A stretch of DNA of 42,954 nt from Pseudomonadota bacterium (GCA_963205025.1 CAUJHO010000043.1:1-42954), one strand, 5' to 3'; positions 1-9,060 are shown, counted from the first letter of the stretch. Made by a program: numbers and translations. The notes: generated from the sequence alone by a model not told the origin.

Positions 1-316
1 TCAGGTTCTGTGCAAGCCGGGTTCGATCACCCCGCACACCAAGTTCATGGCCGAGGCCTATATCCTGACGAAGGAAGAGGGTGGCCGTCACACGCCGTTC
101 TTCACCAACTATCGTCCGCAGTTCTACTTCCGCACGACGGATGTGACCGGCATCATCAAGCTCAAGGAAGGCGTTGAGATGATCATGCCGGGCGACAATG
201 CCGAGCTGGAAGTCGAGCTGATCACCCCGATCGCGATGGACCAGGGCCTGCGCTTCGCCATCCGCGAAGGCGGCCGCACCGTCGGCGCCGGCGTGGTTGC
301 CAAGATCATCGAGTAG
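1..316 (+). CDS. tuf: Elongation factor Tu, C-terminal part (5' end outside window)
   Basis: EF-Tu delivers aminoacyl-tRNA to the ribosome as a GTP complex. Only about the last 104 codons are present. The reading frame is open from base 2 to the TAG at 314-316. The visible part is EF-Tu domain 3, with [18 protein letters not shown] and VEMIMPGDN and the ending [16 protein letters not shown], which is close to the family consensus. The GTPase domain lies outside the window. A strong terminator follows. Neither rpsJ (the usual neighbour in the str operon) nor tRNA-Trp/secE (the usual neighbours of a second tuf copy) follows here. Whether this is the only tuf gene cannot be told from the window. 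Confidence 0.97.
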   Translation, partial: QVLCKPGSITPHTKFMAEAYILTKEEGGRHTPFFTNYRPQFYFRTTDVTGIIKLKEGVEMIMPGDNAELEVELITPIAMDQGLRFAIREGGRTVGAGVVAKIIE

Positions 317-350
317 TCCACTCGACGGTCACAGCGACCAAAGACCAGGC

Positions 351-380
351 AAAGGCCCCGGAGCAATCCGGGGCCTTTTT
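351..380 (+). terminator. Rho-independent terminator of tuf
   Basis: An 11-bp perfect stem pairs 351-361 with 368-378 around a 6-base AGCAAT loop, and the T run reaches 380. The stem is GC-rich with AAA/TTT at its base. It ends 2 bases before the stop codon of the convergent gene at 382. On the minus strand the same stem is followed by TTTGCC, so it could terminate both transcripts, more weakly in that direction. Confidence 0.93.
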
Positions 381-381
381 G

Positions 382-873
382 CTATGCCAGGCATCGCGCT
401 TTCGAGGGCAAGGCGTCGATATCGACGTTGGAGCGTCGAAGCCGATCGCGCGCGGCTTCGACGATGTGGCCCGGAAACTCTGAGGCATGACGCAAGACAA
501 TGGCTTCGCCGGTTAGCTCCGCCATGCCGCGCTGCAGAAGCATATCATAGCCCTCAGTTGAAGCCGTGACCTCGGCCCAGTCGGCCAAGGTCTGGCGCAC
601 GCCGACGCGAGCCACTTTCTGGCGCGTGCGAGCCAGTCGGATGGTCTTGCCGCGTTCCTCCTTCAGGACCGCTTCAAAGGCCTGGATTGTCTGCCAGAAG
701 TCATGTTCGACGCTTCCAGCCGGGTGATCTATTCCCAGGGTAACGAGCTTGCGGAACGCTGCCTCGGCCACCTCGGGCGCGTTCAACTCTCTGGCTCGCG
801 CGATTAGATTTCGGAGTCCTACCGCGTCTTCGCTTCGTGCGATGTAGTCAAATTGCTTCTGATACTGGTTCAC
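382..873 (-). CDS. Hypothetical protein, 163 aa
   Basis: I do not recognise this protein. The GTG start at 873 is chosen because a strong AGGAGGGG ribosome-binding site lies just upstream; the open frame continues further 5' but without support. It is soluble, probably mostly helical and rich in Ala, Arg, Glu and Leu, with no signal peptide, membrane segment or cysteine motif. The first residues read MNQYQKQFDYIARSED. The middle is basic (KTIRLARTRQKVARVGVRQT). The gene is 52 bases downstream of recG on the same strand and may be co-transcribed with it. Its stop abuts the tuf terminator. Function unknown. Confidence 0.6.
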   Translation of the reverse strand: MNQYQKQFDYIARSEDAVGLRNLIARARELNAPEVAEAAFRKLVTLGIDHPAGSVEHDFWQTIQAFEAVLKEERGKTIRLARTRQKVARVGVRQTLADWAEVTASTEGYDMLLQRGMAELTGEAIVLRHASEFPGHIVEAARDRLRRSNVDIDALPSKARCLA

Positions 874-925
874 GACCCCTCCTGCTCGATACCATCGACA
901 GTTGAGCGCGATCGGTAAGCGATTG

Positions 926-3010
926 CTAGTCCGGCTGATCCGCCCGGTCCGGTTTCCAGTCGAACAATTCACTCAGCACCTTCAGCGCCTGCCCCCGCGC
1001 GCTGGAGAAATCTGGATCTCGTGCCAGGTGGATGCGGGCGTCGTCGGCGGCGGCCAGCAGAAGCTCGCGGTGGGCGACCGGGTCGGCAAACCGGTAGGCG
1101 GGCAGGCCGGCCTGTTTCAGGCCTAGCGGATCGCCGCCCCCGCGCATCGCCCAGTCCTGTTCGGCGATGAGGAAGCCGTCCTCGGTGCCGCGCACGACCT
1201 CCAGCCGTGCCTGGGCGACCTGGCTGAGCGGTGGGTCGTAGAGCAGAACGCAGGCGGATTTGCCCTCGCCGCGCCCAACCCGGCCGCGCAGCTGGTGAAG
1301 CTGGGCCAGTCCGAAGCGTTCGGCCTGTTCGATGATCATGATGGTGGCATTGGGCACATCGACCCCGACCTCGACCACCGTGGTCGCCACCAGCACCGAC
1401 AGTTCATTGCGGGCGAAGGCGGCCATGACGGCTTCGCGTTCGGCCCCCGGCATCTGGCCGTGGACCAGGCCGACGCGATCCCCGAAGCGCGCCCTGAGCG
1501 CCACAGCACGCGCCTCGGCCGAGGCCAGATCGACCTCGACGTTCTCGGCCACCAGCGGGCAAATCCAGTAGGCCTGGGCACCGGTCTCGATAACCTGACC
1601 CAGCCGGTCGAGCACGGCCTCCATCCGGTCCATCGGCAGGACGCTGGTGGTGATCGGCTGGCGACCTGGCGGCTTTTCGTCCAGCCGCGAGACGTCGAGG
1701 TCGCCGTATTGCGTGAGTTCGAGCGTGCGCGGGATCGGGGTGGCCGACATGGTCAGCAGATGCGCCCCACCTTCGCCGCCTCCGGCCTTGGCCTGAAGCA
1801 GATTGCGTTGGGCCACGCCGAACCGGTGCTGTTCGTCGACGATGGCCAGGCCGAGATTGGCGAACCGGACCGCCTCCTGGAACAAGGCATGGGTGCCGAT
1901 GACGACCGGCGTGGATCCGTCCGCCAAGCCCGACAGGGCGCGCAGCCGGGCCGCGCCCTTGTCACGCCCGACCAGCAGCACACAGTCGACACCGGCCTCG
2001 GCGAACAAGGGGGCCAGCCGCTCATGGTGCTGGCGCGCCAGGATCTCGGTCGGGGCCATCAGGGCGGCCTGAAAGCTGCTGTCGACCGCCGTGGCGATGG
2101 CCAGCAGGGCCACCGCCGTCTTGCCGGAGCCGACATCGCCCTGAAGCAGCCGGCCCATGCGCGCGCCCGACGCCAGGTCGGCGCGGATTTCGGACAAGGC
2201 TCGGCCCTGGGCACCGGTCAGGGAGAAGGGCAGGTCGGTTTGAAGCCGGGATGCCAGTGGTCCTGGCGTCATCACGGGCGCGGCCAGACGTCGCCGGGCG
2301 CGCTTGCGCTGGGCCAGGGCCAGCTGATGTGCCAGCAGTTCGTCAAAGGCCAGACGGTGCCGCGCCGGGGCACTGGATTCCAGGTCAGTCAAACCGGCGG
2401 GGTGATGGGCCGCCTCGAGCGCCTCGCGCCAGCCGGGCCATCCCTGTTTGGCGCGCCACGCGGGATCCTGCCATTCAGGGAGGTTCGGTGTCTGGCCCAG
2501 CGCCTCGAGTGCAAAGCGTCGGACCTGACGCGACGACAGGCCGCCACCGGCGGGATAGACGGCCTCGCTTCGGGGAACCTCATCGCGACGCTCGGGCATG
2601 ACGGCGTAGTCCGGGTGCGGAATCTGGACCTCGGAGCCGTAGCGTTCGACCTTGCCCGAGACGACGCGGCGCGCCCCGACCGGCAGGCTCTTCAGGAGGC
2701 TGTCGCCATAGGTCTTGAAATAGACGAGGTGGACCCAGCCCGTCTCGTCGAAGCCGCGCACCTTGTACGGCTGACCCGGTTTTCGTGAGCCGATGTGCTG
2801 GTCGATCTGGATTTCGAAAATCCCGACCTCTCCTTCGACGGCCCCAGCGGCGGTCATGCGGCGGCGCTGAATCAGGCCTTGCGGCAAGGTAAAGGCGACG
2901 TCACGGACCAAAGGACCGGCAATCTTCTGAAGGGCCGGACGTACCCGCGCGCCAACGCCCTTCAGCGTGTCGATGTCGGCAAACAGGGGGAAGAGGATCG
3001 GAGGCCTCAC
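926..3010 (-). CDS. recG: ATP-dependent DNA helicase RecG
   Basis: RecG is a monomeric DNA translocase that regresses stalled replication forks and remodels Holliday junctions. At 694 aa it has the usual length. The N-terminal wedge/OB region spans about residues 1-250. The helicase core follows, with Walker A GDVGSGKT at 291-298, the DEQH box with FG at 392-398, MSATPIPRTLELT (motif III and beyond), and the C-terminal helicase signature HQLRGRVGRGE. The start is GTG at 3010; the protein begins MRPPILFPLFADI, the normal alphaproteobacterial RecG start, and no better ATG is in frame. It is divergent from the GH19 gene. With mfd nearby, this end of the window is rich in DNA-repair translocases. 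Confidence 0.96.
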   Translation of the reverse strand: MRPPILFPLFADIDTLKGVGARVRPALQKIAGPLVRDVAFTLPQGLIQRRRMTAAGAVEGEVGIFEIQIDQHIGSRKPGQPYKVRGFDETGWVHLVYFKTYGDSLLKSLPVGARRVVSGKVERYGSEVQIPHPDYAVMPERRDEVPRSEAVYPAGGGLSSRQVRRFALEALGQTPNLPEWQDPAWRAKQGWPGWREALEAAHHPAGLTDLESSAPARHRLAFDELLAHQLALAQRKRARRRLAAPVMTPGPLASRLQTDLPFSLTGAQGRALSEIRADLASGARMGRLLQGDVGSGKTAVALLAIATAVDSSFQAALMAPTEILARQHHERLAPLFAEAGVDCVLLVGRDKGAARLRALSGLADGSTPVVIGTHALFQEAVRFANLGLAIVDEQHRFGVAQRNLLQAKAGGGEGGAHLLTMSATPIPRTLELTQYGDLDVSRLDEKPPGRQPITTSVLPMDRMEAVLDRLGQVIETGAQAYWICPLVAENVEVDLASAEARAVALRARFGDRVGLVHGQMPGAEREAVMAAFARNELSVLVATTVVEVGVDVPNATIMIIEQAERFGLAQLHQLRGRVGRGEGKSACVLLYDPPLSQVAQARLEVVRGTEDGFLIAEQDWAMRGGGDPLGLKQAGLPAYRFADPVAHRELLLAAADDARIHLARDPDFSSARGQALKVLSELFDWKPDRADQPD

Positions 3011-3104
3011 GCGCGTGCGCGGTCCTGCATGAGGAAGGTTGCTGATTGCATTGCGGCGTTCGGAGAGTCAGGGTTGATCAAATTGTCGATCACGCGAGGG
3101 TGCC

Positions 3105-3296
3105 ATGTCCGTTGCAAGCTTGCAGAGAAATCTTGCATCGTGAGGGTTCGATCCGGGTCCGGCAGACGGCCTGCTGGGGCGACGCACCTACCAGGCCCTG
3201 GCCGATTTCGTCTCGGATCGTCAGGCCCCGGCGGGGACCGGCGATCTCCTGGCTCTGAACCTGCGGCTGGGAGACATTACGACGCGACGTCGCCTG
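3105..3296 (+). pseudogene. N-terminal peptidoglycan-binding part of GH19 gene, cut by in-frame TGA
   Basis: From the ATG at 3105 the frame reads MSVASLQRNLAS, then TGA at 3141-3143. It continues in the same frame as GFDPGPADGLLGRRTYQAL and runs without interruption into the GH19 domain below. Together these two halves look like one PG_binding_1 domain (LQ...L..xGFDPGPxDG..G..T..A). The domain and catalytic part therefore probably formed one protein of about 232 residues, now split by a nonsense codon. A C-to-T change of CGA would explain the TGA. A sequencing error or stop-codon readthrough cannot be excluded. A weak GAGGG precedes the ATG. Confidence 0.55.
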
Positions 3297-3803
3297 ATGC
3301 ACTTCTTCGCCCAGATCACCCACGAAAGCGGATTTCGGCCGCGTGGCGAAAGCCTGAACTATTCCGTCGCCGGGCTGAAATCGACCTTCTCGGCCCATCG
3401 CATTTCTCGGGCGGACTGTGATCGTTACGGTCGCAAGCCCGGTCGGCCCGCCAATCAGGAGGCGATTGCCAACCGCGTGTATGGCGGCACCTGGGGCCGA
3501 AACAATCTGGGCAACACAGAATTGGGCGACGGCTATCGCTTCCGGGGGCGCGGGCTGATCCAACTGACGGGGCGGGCGAACTATCGGCGGACTGCGCCGG
3601 AATTCGAGATCAATCCCGACCTGGTTCTGACGCCTGCGGGATCGATGAAGGCGGCGGTCGATTTCTGGCGGAGCCGTGGGGTCAATCCTCCGGCGGACCG
3701 CGACGACGTTGCGGCCGTGACGCGAATTATCAATGGCGGGGTCAACGGCCTGGCCCATCGTATTGCCCTGACTGACAAGATCAGGTCGATCTGGCCCGAC
3801 TGA
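3297..3803 (+). CDS. Glycoside hydrolase family 19 (endolysin/chitinase-like) protein
   Basis: GH19 lysozyme-like enzymes cleave beta-1,4 bonds in peptidoglycan or chitin, as phage endolysins or as cellular murein hydrolases. This 168-residue frame carries the family pattern: HFFAQITHESGF with the catalytic Glu region, ESLNYS, ANRVYGG, and GDGYRFRGRGLIQLTGRANY. The first ATG in the uninterrupted frame is 3297, but it starts inside the first catalytic helix. The true protein therefore very likely began at 3105 with a peptidoglycan-binding domain (see the pseudogene entry). There is no signal peptide and no adjacent holin or phage gene. If only this part is made, it probably lacks the wall-targeting domain and part of the fold. 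Confidence 0.75.
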   Translation: MHFFAQITHESGFRPRGESLNYSVAGLKSTFSAHRISRADCDRYGRKPGRPANQEAIANRVYGGTWGRNNLGNTELGDGYRFRGRGLIQLTGRANYRRTAPEFEINPDLVLTPAGSMKAAVDFWRSRGVNPPADRDDVAAVTRIINGGVNGLAHRIALTDKIRSIWPD

Positions 3804-3881
3804 GCCGCTTCGGCTGGCAATCCGAGCGCTTAGCGCCTATTTCACCCCTCCCGAACAGCTTGAACGGACGGACGAAAGACC

Positions 3882-4148
3882 GTGGCCGAGGACTTGTCGC
3901 GCGTGCAGCGCCTGAAATACCGCGCCTGGCGTCGCGGGATGCGCGAGTGCGACCTGGTGCTGGGTGCGTTCGCCGATGTGCGGCTGGTAGGGATGTCGGA
4001 CGCCGAGCTGGACGCTTTTGAGGCTTTGATGGAGGCCCCGGACGATCAGCTCTGGACCTGGATTCTGGGCACCGTCGAGCCTGACCCGGAGTTCGCCGGG
4101 CCGATGCTGGATCAGGTCATCGCCTTTGGGCGCGAGGACCTGTCGTGA
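3882..4148 (+). CDS. sdhE: FAD assembly factor SdhE (YgfY/Sdh5 family)
   Basis: SdhE is a small cytoplasmic protein that promotes covalent flavinylation of the succinate dehydrogenase flavoprotein. This 88-residue protein has the family size and the conserved RGMRE (RGxxE) motif in RAWRRGMRECDLVLG near residues 17-31, followed by the acidic helical part (ELDAFEALMEAPDDQLWTW). The start is GTG at 3882. Its TGA overlaps the GTG start of mfd by 3 bases, so the two are probably translationally coupled. This sdhE neighbour of mfd/recG is a layout I recall from alphaproteobacteria. Confidence 0.88.
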   Translation: MAEDLSRVQRLKYRAWRRGMRECDLVLGAFADVRLVGMSDAELDAFEALMEAPDDQLWTWILGTVEPDPEFAGPMLDQVIAFGREDLS

Positions 4149-7100
4149 CCGACGACAGAATCGCCGCCGCCCCCGGGGGGCTGGAGCTGGCCGGAACCCC
4201 GGAAGGGTTCGACGCCCTGGTTGCCGGCGATCTGTTGCGGCGGCGCGGCGGGGTCGGCCTGTTCGTGGCCCGCGATTTCCAGCGGGCCAATGCCCTGATC
4301 GAGGCGCTGGGCTTCTTCGCGCCCGACATCGAGGTGTTGCGGCTGCCGGCCTGGGATTGTCTGCCCTATGATCGCGTCAGCCCCTCGGCGGGTGTGGCGG
4401 CCGAGCGGATGGCAGCTCTGACGCGACTGACGCGCGGTCGCGAGGATCGGCCCCTGATGGTGGTCGCCACGGTGGCTGCGGCGGTCCAGCGGGTGCCCGC
4501 CCGACAGTCGATGGTTCAGGCCGCCTGGTCGACGCGCGTGGGGCGTGTCGTCGATATCGCCGAGTTGGAGCGGCACTTCGCCATCAACGGCTATCAGCGG
4601 GCCTCGACGGTTTCGGAACGTGGCGAGTTCGCCATCCGGGGCGGCGTCATCGACGTGTTTCCACCGGGCGCGGCCGAGCCGGTGCGGCTGGATATGTTCG
4701 GCGACACCCTGGAATCGATCCGGGCGTTTGATCCCGAAACCCAGCGCTCGACCCGTCAATTGACCGAGATCGACCTTTTGCCGGTGTCGGAGGTCCAGCT
4801 GGACCCTGCGTCTATTTCGCGGTTCCGCACGCGCTGGCTGGAGGCCTTCGGGGCCGGGGCCGATGATCCGGTTTACCAGGCCGTGTCGGAGGGCGTGCGG
4901 CGTCAGGGGCTGGAGCACTGGCTCCCGCTGCTGCACGAACGCCTCGATACGATATTTGACTATCTGTCGACCGGTGCCGTGGTGCTGATGGACGCTCTGG
5001 CGGGTGATGCCATCGACGAACGTCTGGCGATGATCGAGGACGCTTATGAGGCGCGCCGCGAGGTCGGTCGGACCGGCCAGCCGTACCGCGCCCTGGCCCC
5101 GCAGGCGCTGTATCTCACGCGCGGCGAATGGGATGAGCGGCTGACGGCCTTAAGCTGGCGACGCTTCAGCCCCTTTTCCAGCGAGGGACCTGCCGTCGTC
5201 GATCTGGGCGGCGTGCAGGGCCGGACCTTTGCCGCTGAACGCGCCCAGGACAGCGTCAATCTGTTTGAGGCCGTCACGGCCCATGCCCGGTCGCTTCAGG
5301 GCCAGGGCAGGCGGGTCCTGTTCGCCTCCTGGTCGGAAGGCTCGTCCGAGCGGCTGGCCTCGATGCTGGCCGATCATGGTCTGAACCAGGCACCGCTGGC
5401 GGCCGACTGGGCCGAGGCCCTGGCCAGACCGGTCGGGGCGATCCAGCGCGCAGTGCTGCCCGTCGAGCACGGCTTCGTCGCCGGCGACCTGGCGGTCATC
5501 TCCGAGACGGACATTCTGGGCGACCGGCTGGCGCGTCCGCGCAAGAAGCGGCGCGCGGCCAATTTCCTGGCCGAAGCCTCCAGTCTCAGCCCCGGCGATC
5601 TGGTCGTGCATATCGACCACGGCATCGGTCGCTATGAGGGGCTCAAGACCTTGGACGTCCAGGATGCGCCGCACGACTGTCTGGAACTGCAGTACGCCGA
5701 GAAGTCGCGCCTGTATCTGCCGGTCGAGAACATCGACCTGCTGACCCGCTACGGCTCGGAAGACAACGAGGTGGCGCTGGATCGCCTGGGCGGCGCGGCC
5801 TGGCAGGCCCGCAAGGCCCGCGCCAAGGCCCGTCTGCGCGACATGGCCGAAGGCCTGATCGCCCTGGCCGCCAAGCGGGCCCTTAGAACCGGGGAGGCGA
5901 TCGATCCGCCGCGCGGCCTGTTCGACGAATTCTGTGCGCGCTTTCCCTATGAAGAGACTGAGGACCAACTGAACGCCATCGGCGACGTGCTGGGGGACCT
6001 CGCCAAGGGCCAGCCGATGGACCGGCTGATCTGTGGCGATGTCGGCTTCGGCAAGACCGAGGTGGCACTGCGGGCCGCCTTCGTGACGGCCATGTCCGGT
6101 CGCCAAGTGGCGGTGGTGTGCCCGACGACCCTGTTGTCACGCCAGCACTTCCGTACCTTCACCGAACGGTTCGCCGGCTGGCCGGTGCGGATCCGCCAGC
6201 TGTCGCGGATGGTGCCGGCGCGTGAGGCGGCCGAGACGCGGGCGGGGCTGAAATCCGGAGAGATCGAAATCGTCATCGGCACCCATGCGGTGCTGTCGGA
6301 ACAGGTGGGCTTCAAGGACCTGGGCCTGGTCATCGTCGATGAGGAGCAGCACTTCGGCGTCAAGCACAAGGAGCGGCTGAAGTCGCTCAGGGCCGATGTG
6401 CATATGCTGACGCTGACGGCGACACCGATCCCGCGCACCCTGCAACTGGCACTGTCGGGCATCCGCGAAATGTCGATCATCGCCACGCCGCCGATCGACC
6501 GACTGGCGGTCAGGACCTACATCACGCCGTTTGATGCGGTGACGGTGCGTGAGGCCCTGCTGCGCGAGAAATATCGCGGGGGTCAGAGCTATTACGTCGC
6601 GCCGCGCCTGAAGGATCTGCCGGACATCGAGGCCTTCCTGCGTGAGCAGGTACCCGAGGTGAAGGTGGTGGTCGGGCACGGCCAGATGTCCGCGACCCAG
6701 CTCGAGGGCGTGATGAGCGCCTTCTATGACGGCGAGTTCGATGTTCTGCTGTCGACCACGATCGTCGAAAGTGGATTGGACATTCCTTCGGCCAACACGC
6801 TGATTTTGCACAGGGCCGATATGTTCGGCCTGGCGCAGATGTACCAGCTCAGGGGCCGGGTGGGACGCTCCAAGGCGCGCGCCTTCGCCTATCTGACGAC
6901 CCCGCCGAACCGGGTCCTGACCGAGAGCGCCGAGCGGCGTCTGCGCGTGCTGCAGTCGCTGGACAGCCTGGGGGCCGGTTTCCAGCTGGCCAGTCACGAT
7001 CTGGATATTCGCGGGGGCGGCAATCTGCTCGGTGAGGAACAGTCCGGCCATATCCGAGAGGTCGGGGTCGAACTGTATCAGCAGATGCTGGAGGACGCCG

Positions 7101-7606
7101 TGAACGCCCTGCGCGCCCAGCCGGGGGAGGCGTTTGACGATCCGCGCGGCTGGTCGCCCCAGATCAACGCCGGGGCTGCGGTCCTGATACCTGAGGCCTA
7201 TGTGCCGGACCTCAATGTGCGCCTGGCTATGTATCGTCGCCTGTCAGAGGCCGAACGTCCGGAAGACCGGGAAGCGTTGGCCGCCGAGCTGATCGACCGG
7301 TTCGGGCCCTTGCCGGATGAGGCCGATCAACTGTTGAAGGTGGTGGCGATCAAGGGCCTGTGCCGGCAGGCCAATGTCGCCAAGATCGACATCGGGCCCA
7401 AGGGGGCGGTGCTGAGCTTCCGCAATGACGTCTTTTCCAATCCGCTGGGCCTGGTGCAACTGATCCAGGCGTCGAACGGGGCCTGGAAGGTCCGGCCCGA
7501 TCAGAAGGTGGTGGTCAAGGGCGAGTGGCCCGATGCCGCGGACCGCCTGAATGCGGCCGAGCGCATCACGCGCAAGCTGGCCGAGACGGCGTTCGCGGTC
7601 AGCTAG
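4145..7606 (+). CDS. mfd: Transcription-repair coupling factor Mfd
   Basis: Mfd pushes RNA polymerase off DNA lesions and recruits UvrA for transcription-coupled repair. At 1153 aa it has the standard length. The order of domains is visible: a UvrB-like N-terminal module (residues about 1-330), the RNA-polymerase-interacting CarD-like domain (LSPGDLVVHIDHGIGRYEG, near 480-500), the translocase lobes with Walker A GDVGFGKTE near 631 and DEEQHFG near 731, then LRGRVGRSKARAFAY and the C-terminal TRCF domain (PEAYVPDLNVRLAMYRRL). The GTG start overlaps the sdhE stop (GTGA). It converges on popA with only 13 bases between them and no obvious terminator. Confidence 0.97.
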   Translation: MTDDRIAAAPGGLELAGTPEGFDALVAGDLLRRRGGVGLFVARDFQRANALIEALGFFAPDIEVLRLPAWDCLPYDRVSPSAGVAAERMAALTRLTRGREDRPLMVVATVAAAVQRVPARQSMVQAAWSTRVGRVVDIAELERHFAINGYQRASTVSERGEFAIRGGVIDVFPPGAAEPVRLDMFGDTLESIRAFDPETQRSTRQLTEIDLLPVSEVQLDPASISRFRTRWLEAFGAGADDPVYQAVSEGVRRQGLEHWLPLLHERLDTIFDYLSTGAVVLMDALAGDAIDERLAMIEDAYEARREVGRTGQPYRALAPQALYLTRGEWDERLTALSWRRFSPFSSEGPAVVDLGGVQGRTFAAERAQDSVNLFEAVTAHARSLQGQGRRVLFASWSEGSSERLASMLADHGLNQAPLAADWAEALARPVGAIQRAVLPVEHGFVAGDLAVISETDILGDRLARPRKKRRAANFLAEASSLSPGDLVVHIDHGIGRYEGLKTLDVQDAPHDCLELQYAEKSRLYLPVENIDLLTRYGSEDNEVALDRLGGAAWQARKARAKARLRDMAEGLIALAAKRALRTGEAIDPPRGLFDEFCARFPYEETEDQLNAIGDVLGDLAKGQPMDRLICGDVGFGKTEVALRAAFVTAMSGRQVAVVCPTTLLSRQHFRTFTERFAGWPVRIRQLSRMVPAREAAETRAGLKSGEIEIVIGTHAVLSEQVGFKDLGLVIVDEEQHFGVKHKERLKSLRADVHMLTLTATPIPRTLQLALSGIREMSIIATPPIDRLAVRTYITPFDAVTVREALLREKYRGGQSYYVAPRLKDLPDIEAFLREQVPEVKVVVGHGQMSATQLEGVMSAFYDGEFDVLLSTTIVESGLDIPSANTLILHRADMFGLAQMYQLRGRVGRSKARAFAYLTTPPNRVLTESAERRLRVLQSLDSLGAGFQLASHDLDIRGGGNLLGEEQSGHIREVGVELYQQMLEDAVNALRAQPGEAFDDPRGWSPQINAGAAVLIPEAYVPDLNVRLAMYRRLSEAERPEDREALAAELIDRFGPLPDEADQLLKVVAIKGLCRQANVAKIDIGPKGAVLSFRNDVFSNPLGLVQLIQASNGAWKVRPDQKVVVKGEWPDAADRLNAAERITRKLAETAFAVS

Positions 7607-7619
7607 GTGCCTCGCTGAT

Positions 7620-8975
7620 CTAGGATTCGGGTTCCGGCCCCGGTCGCGCGGCCGAGACGGCGCGCTCAAGCAAGGACATGGGCGATTCGTCGCTCAGCCG
7701 TTCGGCCTCGCCGATGTCGAAGGTCACGACGAAGGGTTTCCTGTCCTCGCCGGCATGGAAGGCGGTACAGGCGATGACGGCGGCAATCCGTTCGGACACC
7801 AGCCGGGCCTCACCCAGTCGGGTCGCGGGCAAGGCCACGGCAAACACCTCCGGTGACAGGCGTGCCGCCGTGTCCTCCGAGCGAACGAGCCGCGAAATCA
7901 TGGCCCCGATTTGGGGCATGGCGCGGTCCACCCAGCCACCGGCCCGGGCTTGTTTGACTTCGTCCTGGTGGGCGACGCGCAGCACGCAGACCGACAGGGG
8001 CCGACGGCGCCGGGAGGCGGCCGTTGCCAGCCGCGCCAAGTGGACCGCAAAGAGATCGCGCGTGAACAGGCCCGTCGACGGATCCATCAGACCGGAATTG
8101 CGGGCGCGCTCCAGGGTTTCGCGGATACCCTGCTGGCGGCGATAGGCGTCGGCCAGGGCGAGGACCCGCTGGACCGTTTCATCGACCGGGGCGTCAGGCG
8201 ATGCGACGTCGGCGACGCCGCGGCCGAAGATTTCGCCTAGATTGATGTCGGCATCCGACCGCAGGTAGAGCACCACCGGCAGGTGATAGAGTCGCGTATT
8301 GCGTTTGATGCCGGCGGCGATGGACAGGACCTCGGTGCGCCGCTGGCCGCCCCACAGAAGCACGGCATCAAACTCGCGCTCATGCAGATAGTCGAAGGCC
8401 GTATAGGGCGTCAGCGCCGCAGTCAGTTCGGCCCCTGTCGCCTCCAACACATTGGCGAGGGCGAGAAACTGTGGATCGGGCTCGCCAACGATCAGAATCC
8501 GGCGGGCCGTTTCCGGCTCCGCCGAGCCGAGCTGGATTCCCTGTTCCTCGAAGGTCGCGCGCCTCAGCTCGAACTCCTCGACGGCGACCGCCGCACGGAT
8601 GAGGTGCTCGATACGCAGGGCGGCCTGGGTCGGGTGGATCGGCGGGGTCATTCGCAGGTCGGCTTCGGTGTCGTCGCCACCCAGCACGACCACCGGCAAT
8701 CGACGCGAACCGGCGGCGGCCTTCAGGCGGGTGCTCAGGCCTTTGGGAAAGCCCTCTCGGCCATCGACCATGGCGACCTCGACGGCCATGTCGGCAATCG
8801 CCCGCTCGGCACCCTCGACCGAGCGGGCGGTGATCGTTTGCCAGCCGAGCGAATCGAGGCCCGCCGTCAACGGCGCGACCAGATCATCCTGGGGAGCCAG
8901 TACCAGCACGCGTGGTCTGGGCAGGGGAGCGGCCGACTCAATGGTGGGCTGAGCGATGATCGAGGATTCCTCCAT
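7620..8975 (-). CDS. popA: PopA-like response regulator with degenerate GGDEF domain
   Basis: In Caulobacter, PopA is a cyclic-di-GMP effector that goes to the old pole and helps ClpXP degrade CtrA. This 451-residue protein has two receiver domains (about 20-130 and 157-275) and a C-terminal GGDEF-type domain (about 295-445). The first receiver keeps an acceptor-like Asp71 (AMVDGRE). In the second the equivalent position is Trp208 (AVLLWGG). The GGDEF active site is replaced by LSPEV at 373-377, so cyclase activity is not expected, while the inhibitory-site RxxD (R365-SE-D368) is kept. This combination points to PopA rather than the active cyclase PleD. The ATG at 8975 is preferred over an upstream TTG because the receiver begins soon after it. 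Confidence 0.78.
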   Translation of the reverse strand: MEESSIIAQPTIESAAPLPRPRVLVLAPQDDLVAPLTAGLDSLGWQTITARSVEGAERAIADMAVEVAMVDGREGFPKGLSTRLKAAAGSRRLPVVVLGGDDTEADLRMTPPIHPTQAALRIEHLIRAAVAVEEFELRRATFEEQGIQLGSAEPETARRILIVGEPDPQFLALANVLEATGAELTAALTPYTAFDYLHEREFDAVLLWGGQRRTEVLSIAAGIKRNTRLYHLPVVLYLRSDADINLGEIFGRGVADVASPDAPVDETVQRVLALADAYRRQQGIRETLERARNSGLMDPSTGLFTRDLFAVHLARLATAASRRRRPLSVCVLRVAHQDEVKQARAGGWVDRAMPQIGAMISRLVRSEDTAARLSPEVFAVALPATRLGEARLVSERIAAVIACTAFHAGEDRKPFVVTFDIGEAERLSDESPMSLLERAVSAARPGPEPES

Positions 8976-9060
8976 GGTCGCGTTCTTACGCAATCCGCTG
9001 AGAAAATGGTATCGCTGCAATGGGGTTGATCAATGAGCCGAAAACGGGGATTGCCTCTTA

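Noticed and set aside
1295..2788. A 497-codon plus-strand open frame opposite recG
   Set aside because: Antisense shadow of recG, which has all helicase motifs.
3141..3143. Selenocysteine at the in-frame TGA
   Set aside because: No selenoprotein family has this position as Sec, and no clear SECIS-like hairpin follows.
3105..3803. Prophage remnant around the GH19 gene
   Set aside because: No holin, integrase, structural gene or attachment repeat is near; both neighbours are housekeeping genes.
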